DNA of 64,000 bases, taken from contig NZ_JAUFQG010000004.1 in NCBI RefSeq assembly GCF_030409605.1, positions 1,474,001 through 1,538,000 of the forward strand, read 5' to 3'. How positions within the stretch are numbered: the first letter of the stretch is position 1; every line of letters starts with the position of its first letter. The stretch is from Simiduia curdlanivorans. GTDB lineage: Bacteria > Pseudomonadota > Gammaproteobacteria > Pseudomonadales > Cellvibrionaceae. A program made the translations under genes and the position numbers. Shown one piece after another: positions 36,161 to 46,112 of the stretch. A model generated the notes under the pieces. It worked only from the letters and a program-made list of their open reading frames with translations. It was not told the origin of the DNA and did not search any database.

Positions 36161-39100
36161 ATGAATGATTTTGAACACATCGACGAAGGCGATGAGCATG
36201 CAATCGCCATCGTTGGTATGGCTTGCCATCTTCCGGGCGCATTAAACCTTGAGCAGTATTGGCATAATTTACGCGACGGTGTTGAGTCGGTGCATTTTTA
36301 CACCGATGAAGAATTGCTAGCGGCCGGAGAGTCGCCGACTTTAATTGCCAATCCACACTACGTTCGCGCCCAGCCCCTATTACAGTATTTCGATTGTTTT
36401 GATGCCAAGTTCTGGGGCTTTAGTCCCCAAGATGCCGCGGTTACAGACCCAGCGCACAGATTGTTTTTACAGGTTGCTTATCATGCTTTAGAGCATGCGG
36501 GCCATACGGGATATGACGACGAGGGCCGGGTAGGGGTTTTTGCGGCGTCCGGTGCCAGCCTATATTGGATGGATAACCTAAAAACTAACCCGCAGCTGAT
36601 GGCGGACATGGGCGAGTTTTTGGTGCGTCACACCGGCAATGATATGAATTTTTTGGCCACGCGCTTGTCCTACGAGCTCGATTTACGCGGCCCAAGTTTA
36701 AATGTACAAACCGCTTGCTCGTCTTCATTGGTTGCTATTCACCTCGCCGTGCAAAGTTTGTTGGGTGGCGAGTGCGATATGGCTATCGCTGGTGGTTCAA
36801 CGGTATTGTTACCGCAGCAGCGCGGTTATCTCTATAAAGAGGGTGAGATTATGTCGCCCGATGGCCATTGTCGGCCTTTTGATGCTAAGTCTGCGGGTAC
36901 CGTATTTGGCAGTGGTGCAGGCGCTATTGTTTTGCGCCGGCTGGATGATGCGATTGCCGATGGCGATACCATTCATGCCGTTATCATGGGCTCTGCGGTT
37001 AATAACGACGGTGCGCAGAAAGTGGGTTATTTAGCGCCGGGTGTTGAAGGCCAGGCCGCAGCTATTGCGGAAGCACTTGAGTTGGCGGGGGTAAAACCCG
37101 CTGATATTTCTTACATTGAGGCGCACGGAACCGGCACTCAGGTTGGCGACCCCATTGAGTTTGAAGCCTTGCATCAGGTATATCGCGGTGCGACTCAGCG
37201 ACGAAATTACTGCCGAGTGGGCTCAGTGAAATCAAATATTGGGCACTTAGGCGAAGCGGCGGGCATGGCTTCTATTATCAAGGTGGTGCTAGCGCTTAAG
37301 CATCAACAATTGCCGCCCACGGTAAACTTCGAAACGCCAAACCCTGAACTCGATTTGAGCAATAGCCCATTTTGTTTTAACAACCAATTGGAACCTTGGC
37401 CGGCAATCAATGGCGCGAGGCTGGCTGGCGTCACGGCCTTAGGTGCCGGTGGCACCAATGCCCACCTAGTGGTCAAGCAGGCGCCAGCGTTGAAAAAAAA
37501 GGCGTCGATACAAGATCGGCAAGTGTTGTTGGTTTTGTCTGCCAAAAGCAGTGCTGCTGTGCGAGTAATGGGAAGAAATCTAGCCACAGCGTTGCGTGAG
37601 CAACCCGATTTATCGCTCGCCGATGTTGCATTTACTTTGCAAGTTGGGCGTCGCGCCCATGACTACCGAAGGGTGTTGGTAGCTGCAAGTAGGGAGGAGG
37701 CCATTACTCTATTAGAGGCTGATGAATCTGCTCGCGTTGTCGACGCGCTTGCCTCGGATAAACAGCCTTCGTTGATTTTTATGTTCCCCGGTGGCGGTGC
37801 GCAATACGCAGGCATGGGTGCAGGCCTTTACCAAACAGAAAGTGTTTATCGCGCTGCATTTGACGCCTGTTTAGCCTGCCTTGATGGGCCTTATGCAGAA
37901 CAGATTCGCTCGCTTGTGTTAACCCAAGGCGATACTCAGGCGGCCGCGTCAAAAGCGTTGGAGCAACCTTCCCGCGCTTTGCCCGCGCTTTTCGCCACCG
38001 AATATGCGCTGGCCAAAACATTGATGGCGTGGGGGGCTACCCCAGCCGGATTTATTGGCCACTCTATGGGGGAATATACGGCGGCTTGTTTGTCAGGTGT
38101 TATCAGCGTGCGCGATGCTATGCGTTTAGTCTTGGTGCGCGGCCAGCTGTTTGAAGAAGTTGCGCGCGGCGGCATGTTAAGTATCGCTTTAGCTGAGCAG
38201 AGCGCGCGTAAGTATTTGCTCCCCGGGTTGGATATTGCCGCGGTCAATGCGCCTGAATTATGTGTGGCGGCGGGCCCAGTTGCAGAGATTGAACAACTAC
38301 AGTTGTCGCTGGAGGCAAAAGGTATCGATTGCACCCGAGTGCGTATTGATGTCGCAGCTCATTCCGCCATGTTAGACACTATTCTTGAACAATTCCGCGC
38401 CTGTTGCCGCTCGATTCAATTTCATGCACCAAAAATACCTTTCACCTCTAATGTTAGTGGCACTTGGATTACCCAAGCCGAGGCGATGGATGCAAATTAT
38501 TGGGTGCAGCATTTGCGCAGCACGGTGCGATTTGCCGACAACGTAACTACTGCGCTGAGCGAGGATACTCGCGTGTTGGTGGAGGTGGGCCCAGGCCAGG
38601 TACTGACTCATTTAGCGCGCGCCGGCACTGTTCAGGCCTATGCCACCCTCAGTGCCATGCGTCACCCAAGAGAGCAGGACGGCGATGCCGAGAGAGCGCT
38701 GAGAAGCTTTGGTCACCTGTGGGCTGCAGGTATTGTTATCGACTGGTCACATCTTTGGCCCCGGGAACAGCGCCGGCGCGTGCCATTACCTATCTACCCT
38801 TTTGAGCGCAAGGCCTACTGGATAGAGCCTGGGCCCAGTCATCAGCTCGATACAAATCCAACGCGCGATCTGAGTAAGCGCAACAAGATCGATGATTGGT
38901 TTAGCCGATTGAGTTGGGCGCAAACGAGCCTGCCCCATGTGACGTCAGAAATCGCCCAGCGCTGGCTGATTTTTGATGATGAATTAGGATTGTCTGCCAG
39001 CATCAAAGCAGAATTGGGTGATGTGCACGTTGTTAGCGTGCGAACCGATAAAAATTATTGTCGAGAAAGCGCTAACAGCTATCGCTTGAACCCTACAGAT

Positions 39101-41995
39101 CAAGCCCAATTCGAGCGTTTGTTTACCGACTTAAATCTGGCTAAGCAAATACCAGAGCACATTCTCTATTTATGGCCCACAACGTCTGCAAAGAATTACC
39201 CCGAAAGCGCCCATGCCCGCTATGTTGATTTTGAAGCGCACATGGCTTCTTGTTTCTGGGGGCTATTTAATTTGGCAAAGGCCCTGAGCGAAAGTGTTGA
39301 CGCGGTTCGTTTAACGGTCATTTCATCGGATATGCAGGCAATAAATACACAAAGTTGCCCAGAGAAAGCTGCCTTGTTGGGGGTGGTTGGCGTTTTACCG
39401 CGAGAGCTGCCGCAGGTGATAACACAGTCTATCGATGTATCACCGTCAGAATTACAGGCTGACTCACTGGTTAAGATTGCCCGCCAAATTGTTAAAGAGC
39501 TGGGTTCAGGCGCCGTTGATCGGGTAGTGGCTTACCGTGGTTTTGATCGTTGGGTCCGGCGCTTTGAAAACATACCCTTGGCTCCTGTCGCGCATAGCGA
39601 TTGGTTGCGCAAAGGGACATCGGTGCTTATTACTGGAGGCTTGGGTGGCATAGGTTTAACCCTAGCAGCACAGCTGGCAGCGCAGGGCGCGGGCTATTTA
39701 ATTTTAATGAGTCGCACGGGCTTACCCGAGCGAGAGCAGTGGCCGGCATGGCTTGCAGAGCACGCAGAGCAAGACAGTACTGCAGGTAAAATTAAACAAA
39801 TTCAAGCCATCGAAGCGCTAGGCTCAACAGTATTGTTGGTGACAGCTGACGTGACCGACTTGGATTCATTGCAGCGCGCTGTTGCTCAAGCGACGCGAGT
39901 ATGCGGCTCGATAGGCGGTGTCATCCATGCAGCTGGCGCTATGGATGATGAGGTTATTTTATTAAAGTCAGTGCAGTCCGCTCGTCGCGTTATGGAGGTA
40001 AAGATCAAAGGTGCGCTGGCGCTAGACAGTATTTTTTCGTCAGTAAGCTTAGATTTCTTCGTCGTCTTTTCGTCCGTTGCATCATACCTCGGCTTGCCTG
40101 GTCAGGTGGACTACGCCGCTGCCAATGCATTTTTAGATGGCTTTGCTGTCGAGCGCGCCTTGCGAACCTCTGGCCAGACGGTGGTTATCAATTGGAATGC
40201 GTGGCGGGATGTGGGAATGGCCGAGAGAGTTCAGGCCAAGCATGATGCCAATGAAATTTTCAATGCCACTGCCGAGCGTAAGCGAAGCACTTACAATTGG
40301 TTTGACTTCTATAGTGAGAGCAAAGCCCATCGGCGTTTATTTAGCACGCTGTTTGATCAAGAAAAGCACTGGCTAGTATCAGAACATAAAACACGGCAAG
40401 GTGCCACGCTAATCCCTGGTTCCGGCTTTATTGAGTTATTGCGTGCAGCATTCGTCGCCCATTGTGCTGCTGAAGGCGAGGATATGACAAATGCGTGTGT
40501 TGCTCTCGCCGATGTTCAGTTTATCGACACGTTTCACGTTCCGGCCCAGTCGCCTCGGTGGCTACATCTCGATGTGGATGGCGTTGCTGACCCCGTGCAG
40601 ATTCAGGTGTTTTCCGATTCGTGGGACGCGCCTCATGTGACCGCGCGCGCGCAGATCATCGCCCCTGACCGACCCGATTTTGATTTGTCGACGGTGCGAG
40701 CCCGCTGCAGTAAAGCCATGCCGACGCAAGGTAAGTTCTTAGATCAAACGTTCATGGACTTTGGTGGCCGTTGGGGCTGTATCGACAGCATTTCTTCTGG
40801 AGCCGGTGAAGCGTTTATCGAACTTAGCTTGCCGAGTGAATACCATGGGGATTTAAGTTACATCGGATTGCACCCGGCGTTACTTGATATGGCGACAGGC
40901 AGTGCGCAATTTCTAATTCATGGCTTTTGTCCTCAACAAGATTTCTTTGTGCCTGTGGCTTATCAACGGATTGAAATCTATGCGCGAATGCCGAAAGTGC
41001 TTTTTAGCTACATTAAAATACGTGAAGATTCCGATGCCAATTTCGCTTTATTTGATGTGACCTTGGCCGATGAGCAGGGGCAATGCTTTGCTAGTATCAG
41101 CGGCTTCACCATGAAGCGAGTCGCTGCTGATTTCGGCGTGTCGGAACGGAGTGAAAAAAGGTGGAATACAACCGCTACTGCTAGTAATACTGCACTTGAA
41201 AAAATATTGCGCGAAGCGATATTACCTAGCGAAGGTATCGATGCCTTCAATCGCGTTATGGCGCAAAACCAGCAAACTCAATGGATAGTGTCATCGGTAG
41301 ATTCTGAATTCTGGTTAAATCAATTAGATAATCCGGAATCAAGTTCACCGGGCCAACAACGCATACCTTTCGTAAAAGCTGAGTTTCACGATCCGGATGC
41401 CGATATTGAAATTCCAGAAATTGAGGCCGCGCTATACGCCAACCAATTGGCGAGTGATTTGGCGGTAAGATCCTATTTGGATCTCACTGCCGGTCGGCGG
41501 CTAGTGCTTTACTGCTGTTCGGCAAGCAACGCACAAATCTCATCCGATCTGTTGCTCAAAAAGTGTCGGTCTATATTGCGTAATGATCAGGTGCCGCAGC
41601 AAATTGTATTGCTTGAACATTTGCCGCGACTCGTGTCTGGTGAAATTGATAGGTGTGCCTTATCTGACCCCATGCTAGAGGCGAGTCAGATTGTTGCGCC
41701 TAAATCGAGTACGGAAATTGCGCTGGCTAAGCTTTGGCGAGACGTTTTAGGCGTAGAGCGGGTAGGGCTTGGTGAAAATTTCTTTGAGTTAGGCGGTCAC
41801 TCGTTGCTACTCATTCGCATGGTGGCTAGGATAAATCGAGAATTTTCAATTAACTTGCAAATGTCCAAGTTGTTTGATGAGCCTAAGATCGAGGATTGGG
41901 CGGTGTTGATCGACGAACTAAAGGAAGGGCCTGCCGTTGAAGCAAAAAAAATACTTCGTGTTTCTCGTAGTGCCCATAAAATTAAAAATAGCTGA
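36161..41995 (+). CDS. Type I PKS module: KS-AT-KR-DH-(dead AMP-C)-ACP
   Basis: ATG 36161 is preferred; a GTG at 36113 is also in frame. Approximate residues of 1944: KS 15-440 (Cys186 in QTACSSSL, HGTGTQVGD near 322, SNIGHLGEAAG), AT 545-880 (GHSMGEY, Ser near 635; VAAHS instead of HAFH), KR-type Rossmann domains 915-1350 (ITGGLGGIG near 1157, DYAAANAF), DH-like double hot dog 1380-1665 (EHKTRQGATLIPG, GLHPALLDMA), then a remnant of an adenylation C-subdomain 1730-1850 in which A10 is SGEIDRCAL (lysine lost), then ACP (GGHSLLLI, Ser near 1881). One ketide extension with reduction and dehydration is predicted. KR before DH is not the usual cis-AT order. Confidence 0.88.
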   Translation: MNDFEHIDEGDEHAIAIVGMACHLPGALNLEQYWHNLRDGVESVHFYTDEELLAAGESPTLIANPHYVRAQPLLQYFDCFDAKFWGFSPQDAAVTDPAHRLFLQVAYHALEHAGHTGYDDEGRVGVFAASGASLYWMDNLKTNPQLMADMGEFLVRHTGNDMNFLATRLSYELDLRGPSLNVQTACSSSLVAIHLAVQSLLGGECDMAIAGGSTVLLPQQRGYLYKEGEIMSPDGHCRPFDAKSAGTVFGSGAGAIVLRRLDDAIADGDTIHAVIMGSAVNNDGAQKVGYLAPGVEGQAAAIAEALELAGVKPADISYIEAHGTGTQVGDPIEFEALHQVYRGATQRRNYCRVGSVKSNIGHLGEAAGMASIIKVVLALKHQQLPPTVNFETPNPELDLSNSPFCFNNQLEPWPAINGARLAGVTALGAGGTNAHLVVKQAPALKKKASIQDRQVLLVLSAKSSAAVRVMGRNLATALREQPDLSLADVAFTLQVGRRAHDYRRVLVAASREEAITLLEADESARVVDALASDKQPSLIFMFPGGGAQYAGMGAGLYQTESVYRAAFDACLACLDGPYAEQIRSLVLTQGDTQAAASKALEQPSRALPALFATEYALAKTLMAWGATPAGFIGHSMGEYTAACLSGVISVRDAMRLVLVRGQLFEEVARGGMLSIALAEQSARKYLLPGLDIAAVNAPELCVAAGPVAEIEQLQLSLEAKGIDCTRVRIDVAAHSAMLDTILEQFRACCRSIQFHAPKIPFTSNVSGTWITQAEAMDANYWVQHLRSTVRFADNVTTALSEDTRVLVEVGPGQVLTHLARAGTVQAYATLSAMRHPREQDGDAERALRSFGHLWAAGIVIDWSHLWPREQRRRVPLPIYPFERKAYWIEPGPSHQLDTNPTRDLSKRNKIDDWFSRLSWAQTSLPHVTSEIAQRWLIFDDELGLSASIKAELGDVHVVSVRTDKNYCRESANSYRLNPTDQAQFERLFTDLNLAKQIPEHILYLWPTTSAKNYPESAHARYVDFEAHMASCFWGLFNLAKALSESVDAVRLTVISSDMQAINTQSCPEKAALLGVVGVLPRELPQVITQSIDVSPSELQADSLVKIARQIVKELGSGAVDRVVAYRGFDRWVRRFENIPLAPVAHSDWLRKGTSVLITGGLGGIGLTLAAQLAAQGAGYLILMSRTGLPEREQWPAWLAEHAEQDSTAGKIKQIQAIEALGSTVLLVTADVTDLDSLQRAVAQATRVCGSIGGVIHAAGAMDDEVILLKSVQSARRVMEVKIKGALALDSIFSSVSLDFFVVFSSVASYLGLPGQVDYAAANAFLDGFAVERALRTSGQTVVINWNAWRDVGMAERVQAKHDANEIFNATAERKRSTYNWFDFYSESKAHRRLFSTLFDQEKHWLVSEHKTRQGATLIPGSGFIELLRAAFVAHCAAEGEDMTNACVALADVQFIDTFHVPAQSPRWLHLDVDGVADPVQIQVFSDSWDAPHVTARAQIIAPDRPDFDLSTVRARCSKAMPTQGKFLDQTFMDFGGRWGCIDSISSGAGEAFIELSLPSEYHGDLSYIGLHPALLDMATGSAQFLIHGFCPQQDFFVPVAYQRIEIYARMPKVLFSYIKIREDSDANFALFDVTLADEQGQCFASISGFTMKRVAADFGVSERSEKRWNTTATASNTALEKILREAILPSEGIDAFNRVMAQNQQTQWIVSSVDSEFWLNQLDNPESSSPGQQRIPFVKAEFHDPDADIEIPEIEAALYANQLASDLAVRSYLDLTAGRRLVLYCCSASNAQISSDLLLKKCRSILRNDQVPQQIVLLEHLPRLVSGEIDRCALSDPMLEASQIVAPKSSTEIALAKLWRDVLGVERVGLGENFFELGGHSLLLIRMVARINREFSINLQMSKLFDEPKIEDWAVLIDELKEGPAVEAKKILRVSRSAHKIKNS

Positions 41996-42031
41996 TTTCC
42001 AAGATGTGTAAACTAGATAAAGATAAACTAA

Positions 42032-45000
42032 ATGTTAGAAACTGAAGTGAATGAGGTGTATGAGTTTCCGGTGTCTCCGGCGCAGTCAGCCTTTTGGATG
42101 CTAAATCAGATGGCGCCTGACAACCCTGCCTATAACATTCCAGTGGTTGTAAGAATATTAGGAGGGCTTGATGTCGCGGCTATGCAGTCCGCTGTTCAAT
42201 ATATCGTACAGCGCCATGAAATACTTCGAACGCAATATGTCATATCGGACGGTAAATTAGTTCAACGCGTTTCTGCGTCGGCTGATTTTACTTGTCACTA
42301 TCAATCATTTTCTGCCAGTCCGGATGGCGCAGCGAAGGCTATTCACGATTTAGTTACTAAAAATATTAGATCGAGTTTTGATCTAGGGACCAGTGAAATA
42401 GTTCGTGCTGGGTTATTGGAAGAGTCTAAAAATTGCTTTGTATTTTATTTGGTTGTCCACCATGTGGCGGTAGATCACGCGGCAGTTGGACAGCTGATGA
42501 AGGAGCTTCAATGCTCATATGATGCCTACTGTCAGGGTCTCGAGCCGAACCTCGATGAGCCAGAATTGCAGTATGTAGACTATGTGATGTGGAGCAGAGA
42601 ACATCATCAAGAGACGAGTGAAAAGATTGAGTTGTGGCGAAATAAGTTGGCACCTTTTTCAGGTCAGTTAATGCTGCCAACTAATGGGTTAAAACCTACT
42701 ATCTCGTCGGGCGAGGGTGCTGAGCTTCGCTTTTCTTTCACCAAACTTATATCTGATAAAGTGAAGGTATATAGTCATAAAAATAAAATATCAATTTTCC
42801 AAACGCTTTTTTCAGCTTACACGATATTATTATCGCGCCTTAGTGGTCAGGAAGATATTGTTGTTGGTACACCGTTCACATTGCGCGGTGGCCTTCCGGA
42901 GTTAGAGCTTGTGATTGGTAGCTTCATCAATACCCTGCCAATACCAGTTATGGTACATAAAGATAAAAGTTTTATTGAGTTGGGGTGCGTGGTTAAAGAC
43001 ACCTTGATTTTTGCTTTTGAAAATCAAGATATATCTTTCGAATCAATTGTAAATGCGTGCGTAAAAAAGCGCAGCACTGCTACCAATCCTTTATTTCAAG
43101 TTAGCTTTGTTTTTCAAGAGCCGCCGCAAGATTTGAGATTGAGTAGCCTAAAATGTGAATCATTGAACTATCATAACGGGGGTGCAATGTATGAGCTGCA
43201 TGTATGGATGTGGGAAAATAATGGGCAGCTCTCTGGATCGATATGCTATGACACAGATATACACAATGAAGCGGCGATATCGAGATTTGCAGCTAATTTT
43301 GAAACGCTTTTGGATTCATTGATGGAAAATTCTCATCTTCCCTTGGCATCCATTGACCTGCTGTCTGGCGATGAGTGTGATTTGCTCATCCGGTGGAATG
43401 AAACGTCGGTGCCAACTCCTGCCGCGCAAAGTCTACCGGAACTGTTTGCAAATTCATGTGCGAGAACACCCGAGGCTATAGCCGTTGTTAATGGTGATAG
43501 CAAGCTAAGCTATGTGGAGTTGGAACAACGCGCCAATCAAGTGGCTAATTATTTGATCTCGCAGGGGATTAAGGCTGGAGACTATGTAGCAATTAGTCTG
43601 ACGCGATCTGTCAACTTATTGGTGGGTTTGCTGGGCGTTATAAAAACCGGTGCGACCTATGTGCCACTTGATCCTGATTACCCGAATGATCGGCTGCTCT
43701 ATATGCTTGAACAGTCTCATGCATCCTTGCTGGTGAGTGAATCAGGTTTAACTCATTCACTGCCGGATTATTCATGTCAACGAATAAATATTGATATCGA
43801 TTGGCCCGCGATAGCGGCCTGTGAATCTATGCAAATGAACTATCCCCCGGCGACGTCATTGATGTATGTTATTTTTACATCTGGTTCAACGGGTTTGCCA
43901 AAAGGTGTTCAGATTAGCCATGGCGCGGTGACTAATTTTTTAACGGCAATGGCGTTACGCCCTGGTATTCACAGTAGCGATAAATTGCTTGCAGTTACCA
44001 CGCTCTCATTTGATATATCAGTGTTGGAGTTGTTTTTACCATTAACCGTTGGCGCCACCGTTGTGCTCGCCAGTAAAGATGATACAAGCGATGGTCATCG
44101 CTTAAAGCGGTTGCTGCATGAATATCAGGTGACTGTCATGCAGGCTACGCCGAGCACGTGGCGTATGTTATTAGCGTCGGGCTGGGAAGGTGGTGGGGAT
44201 TTTAAAGCATTGTGCGGTGGCGAAGCTTTTCCACGTGACTTGGCGTCTGCTTTGCTGGCAAGAGCTGGTGCCGTATGGAATATGTATGGCCCCACAGAAA
44301 CGACGGTTTGGTCAACTTGTTACAAAATCGACGCGGATATCGACTCTATTCCTATTGGGCAGCCGATTGGAAATACACAATGCTATGTGTTGAATGATGC
44401 TCTGAAATTGCAACCCATTGGTGTTCCCGGGGAGTTGTATATTGGCGGCGATGGGGTTGCTACTGGGTATCTTGGCCAAGCTGATTTAACAGCTCAGCGA
44501 TTTATTGATGATATGTTTAGGCCTTCAGTTGTTGGCGCAAAACTGTATCGCACCGGTGATTTGGTGCGTTGGCGCGAAGATGGCAATTTGGAATATTTAA
44601 ACCGTGTAGATACGCAAGTTAAAATTCGAGGTTTTCGAATTGAGCTGGAAGAAATTGAACAAATATTGTTAAAGCTTGAGCAGGTAGAGCGCTGCGTCGT
44701 TACGGTGGAAGAGCTTAGCGATATGGATAAACGGCTGGTCGGTTATGTCCAATTTGTGAAAGATCTACATCTTACTACGTCTGAAATTCGCCGCTATCTT
44801 CGGGCGCATTTGCCTGAGTATATGGTTGTTCAGCATGTGGTAGATATTAGTTCTATGCCGTTGACTCCCAATGGTAAAGTTGATCGAAAGGCGCTGCCGA
44901 GCCCCTTCGCTCAAGTAAGTGAGGTCAATGAGTTTATCGCGCCAACAAGTGATGCGGAAAAAGTGCTTGCCCAAATATGGGAAAATGCTATTGGTATAGC

Positions 45001-45241
45001 GCGAGTAAGCGCAGACGCAAACTTTTTTGAGTTAGGTGGTCATTCCATGCTGGCACTCCAGGTTCGCTCTAAAATCGAAGAATCCTTTGGTGTGCAGATA
45101 ACCACGCAGGATCTGATGCTGGATTCATTGGCGCAACTGGCGGCAAAATTATTCGTAGCAGTATCTTCGGCAGAAAAGGAGAAACCTGTAAACCACGGTG
45201 GCTTTTTTGGCAAGTTATTTAACAAGAAGATGGGTAAATGA
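42032..45241 (+). CDS. NRPS module: C-A-T, glycine-like code, no thioesterase
   Basis: 1069 residues. Condensation domain about 5-440 with active-site HHVAVDH (second position after D is H, not G). Adenylation 455-955: YVIFTSGSTGLPKGV, SFDISVLELF, NMYGPTETTVW, YRTGDLV, LTPNGKVDRKAL. Hand-read pocket residues D-I-L-Q-L-G-M-V-W-K resemble known glycine codes. Thiolation domain with LGGHSMLAL (Ser near 1005). The protein ends soon afterwards in a basic tail (KLFNKKMGK), so no thioesterase, reductase or terminal C domain is present. The downstream membrane protein gene starts at 45238 (ATGA overlap), so the two are co-translated. Confidence 0.88.
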   Translation: MLETEVNEVYEFPVSPAQSAFWMLNQMAPDNPAYNIPVVVRILGGLDVAAMQSAVQYIVQRHEILRTQYVISDGKLVQRVSASADFTCHYQSFSASPDGAAKAIHDLVTKNIRSSFDLGTSEIVRAGLLEESKNCFVFYLVVHHVAVDHAAVGQLMKELQCSYDAYCQGLEPNLDEPELQYVDYVMWSREHHQETSEKIELWRNKLAPFSGQLMLPTNGLKPTISSGEGAELRFSFTKLISDKVKVYSHKNKISIFQTLFSAYTILLSRLSGQEDIVVGTPFTLRGGLPELELVIGSFINTLPIPVMVHKDKSFIELGCVVKDTLIFAFENQDISFESIVNACVKKRSTATNPLFQVSFVFQEPPQDLRLSSLKCESLNYHNGGAMYELHVWMWENNGQLSGSICYDTDIHNEAAISRFAANFETLLDSLMENSHLPLASIDLLSGDECDLLIRWNETSVPTPAAQSLPELFANSCARTPEAIAVVNGDSKLSYVELEQRANQVANYLISQGIKAGDYVAISLTRSVNLLVGLLGVIKTGATYVPLDPDYPNDRLLYMLEQSHASLLVSESGLTHSLPDYSCQRINIDIDWPAIAACESMQMNYPPATSLMYVIFTSGSTGLPKGVQISHGAVTNFLTAMALRPGIHSSDKLLAVTTLSFDISVLELFLPLTVGATVVLASKDDTSDGHRLKRLLHEYQVTVMQATPSTWRMLLASGWEGGGDFKALCGGEAFPRDLASALLARAGAVWNMYGPTETTVWSTCYKIDADIDSIPIGQPIGNTQCYVLNDALKLQPIGVPGELYIGGDGVATGYLGQADLTAQRFIDDMFRPSVVGAKLYRTGDLVRWREDGNLEYLNRVDTQVKIRGFRIELEEIEQILLKLEQVERCVVTVEELSDMDKRLVGYVQFVKDLHLTTSEIRRYLRAHLPEYMVVQHVVDISSMPLTPNGKVDRKALPSPFAQVSEVNEFIAPTSDAEKVLAQIWENAIGIARVSADANFFELGGHSMLALQVRSKIEESFGVQITTQDLMLDSLAQLAAKLFVAVSSAEKEKPVNHGGFFGKLFNKKMGK

Positions 45242-46032
45242 AGTCAAACATGACGGTGATTTCTTTAGTCTTTATATTATTTGCTGCTTTGGCTTTGTTA
45301 GTAGCGGCGCTAATGTTGGTTTCGTCAAAGCGGGATTCAACCTATTTCCGTTGGACATCTAGCCTGTTAAGCCCTGTAACAGAAACATTACATGCCTGGA
45401 TTTTAGACTACCCCGAGTTAGCTAGGCTTGATAACGAGAAAAATAGTGCAGTTTGGCGATGGTTCCAACCGGGATTAGTCGATAAAAAATTTGATGGGCA
45501 AAAAATTTTTCTGCAGACGCTTCATGAAAGTGTGTGGTACCACAATCAGCGGGGACCGATGATGTACCGATACTTCGCTGGCGACGGTGAGCTATCGGCG
45601 AGGATTAAGACACGAAAATCTTCAGATCTAAGTAGTTTCCCGGATGCCGAGTGGCAGTTTGGTGGGATTATTTTTCGAGATCCTAAAGGCGATGCTTGGT
45701 TTGCCCGCGAAAATTATGTGTTTAATGTCATTGGTTTTCGCCGTGATAAGTTGCAACTCGAGATGAAAACCACGCGCGATGGGCGAAGTGATGTCAGCGC
45801 CATAGACTGGCCATCTGGCGACGCAGATCTCAGTATTGTGCGGCGTGGCGAGGTGTTTACCATTAAAGCAAAGTCATTTGATGAGCCTGAATGGCAAGTG
45901 CTCGCAGTGTATAATCGGCCAGATTTGGCTCAGGTGCTGCAGGTTGGGGTGATCGTTTATTCGTTTAGTGAAGGGCGTCGAATTTTTGATTTGAGCGCTC
46001 AAGTTGAGAACTTAAGACTTAAGCAGCATTAA
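45238..46032 (+). CDS. Membrane-anchored jelly-roll protein coupled to the NRPS operon
   Basis: 264 residues. One N-terminal membrane helix (MTVISLVFILFAALALLVAALMLVSS), then an extracytoplasmic beta-rich region with MYRYFAGDGELSARIKTRKSSD, EWQFGGIIFRDP and LSIVRRGEVFTIKAKS, which resembles DUF1349/LamG-type concanavalin folds. No catalytic motif identified. The 4-bp overlap with the last NRPS gene and same strand make it part of that operon. It might bind, process or anchor the product at the periplasmic face of the inner membrane, but no function can be assigned from sequence. Confidence 0.65.
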   Translation: MKSNMTVISLVFILFAALALLVAALMLVSSKRDSTYFRWTSSLLSPVTETLHAWILDYPELARLDNEKNSAVWRWFQPGLVDKKFDGQKIFLQTLHESVWYHNQRGPMMYRYFAGDGELSARIKTRKSSDLSSFPDAEWQFGGIIFRDPKGDAWFARENYVFNVIGFRRDKLQLEMKTTRDGRSDVSAIDWPSGDADLSIVRRGEVFTIKAKSFDEPEWQVLAVYNRPDLAQVLQVGVIVYSFSEGRRIFDLSAQVENLRLKQH

Positions 46033-46076
46033 GATTTTCCTAGGAGAGGAGCAGTCACCGTAGGTCTGTGAAAGCT

Positions 46077-46112
46077 AAAAAATAACAACGTGTGTGATTG
46101 CCGGCGTTGTTA
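46077..46112 (-). terminator. Rho-independent terminator of the FN3 lipoprotein gene
   Basis: Arms TAACAACG (46083-46090) and CGTTGTTA (46105-46112, overlapping the stop codon) form an 8-bp stem; on the minus strand it is followed by six T residues. Confidence 0.75.
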
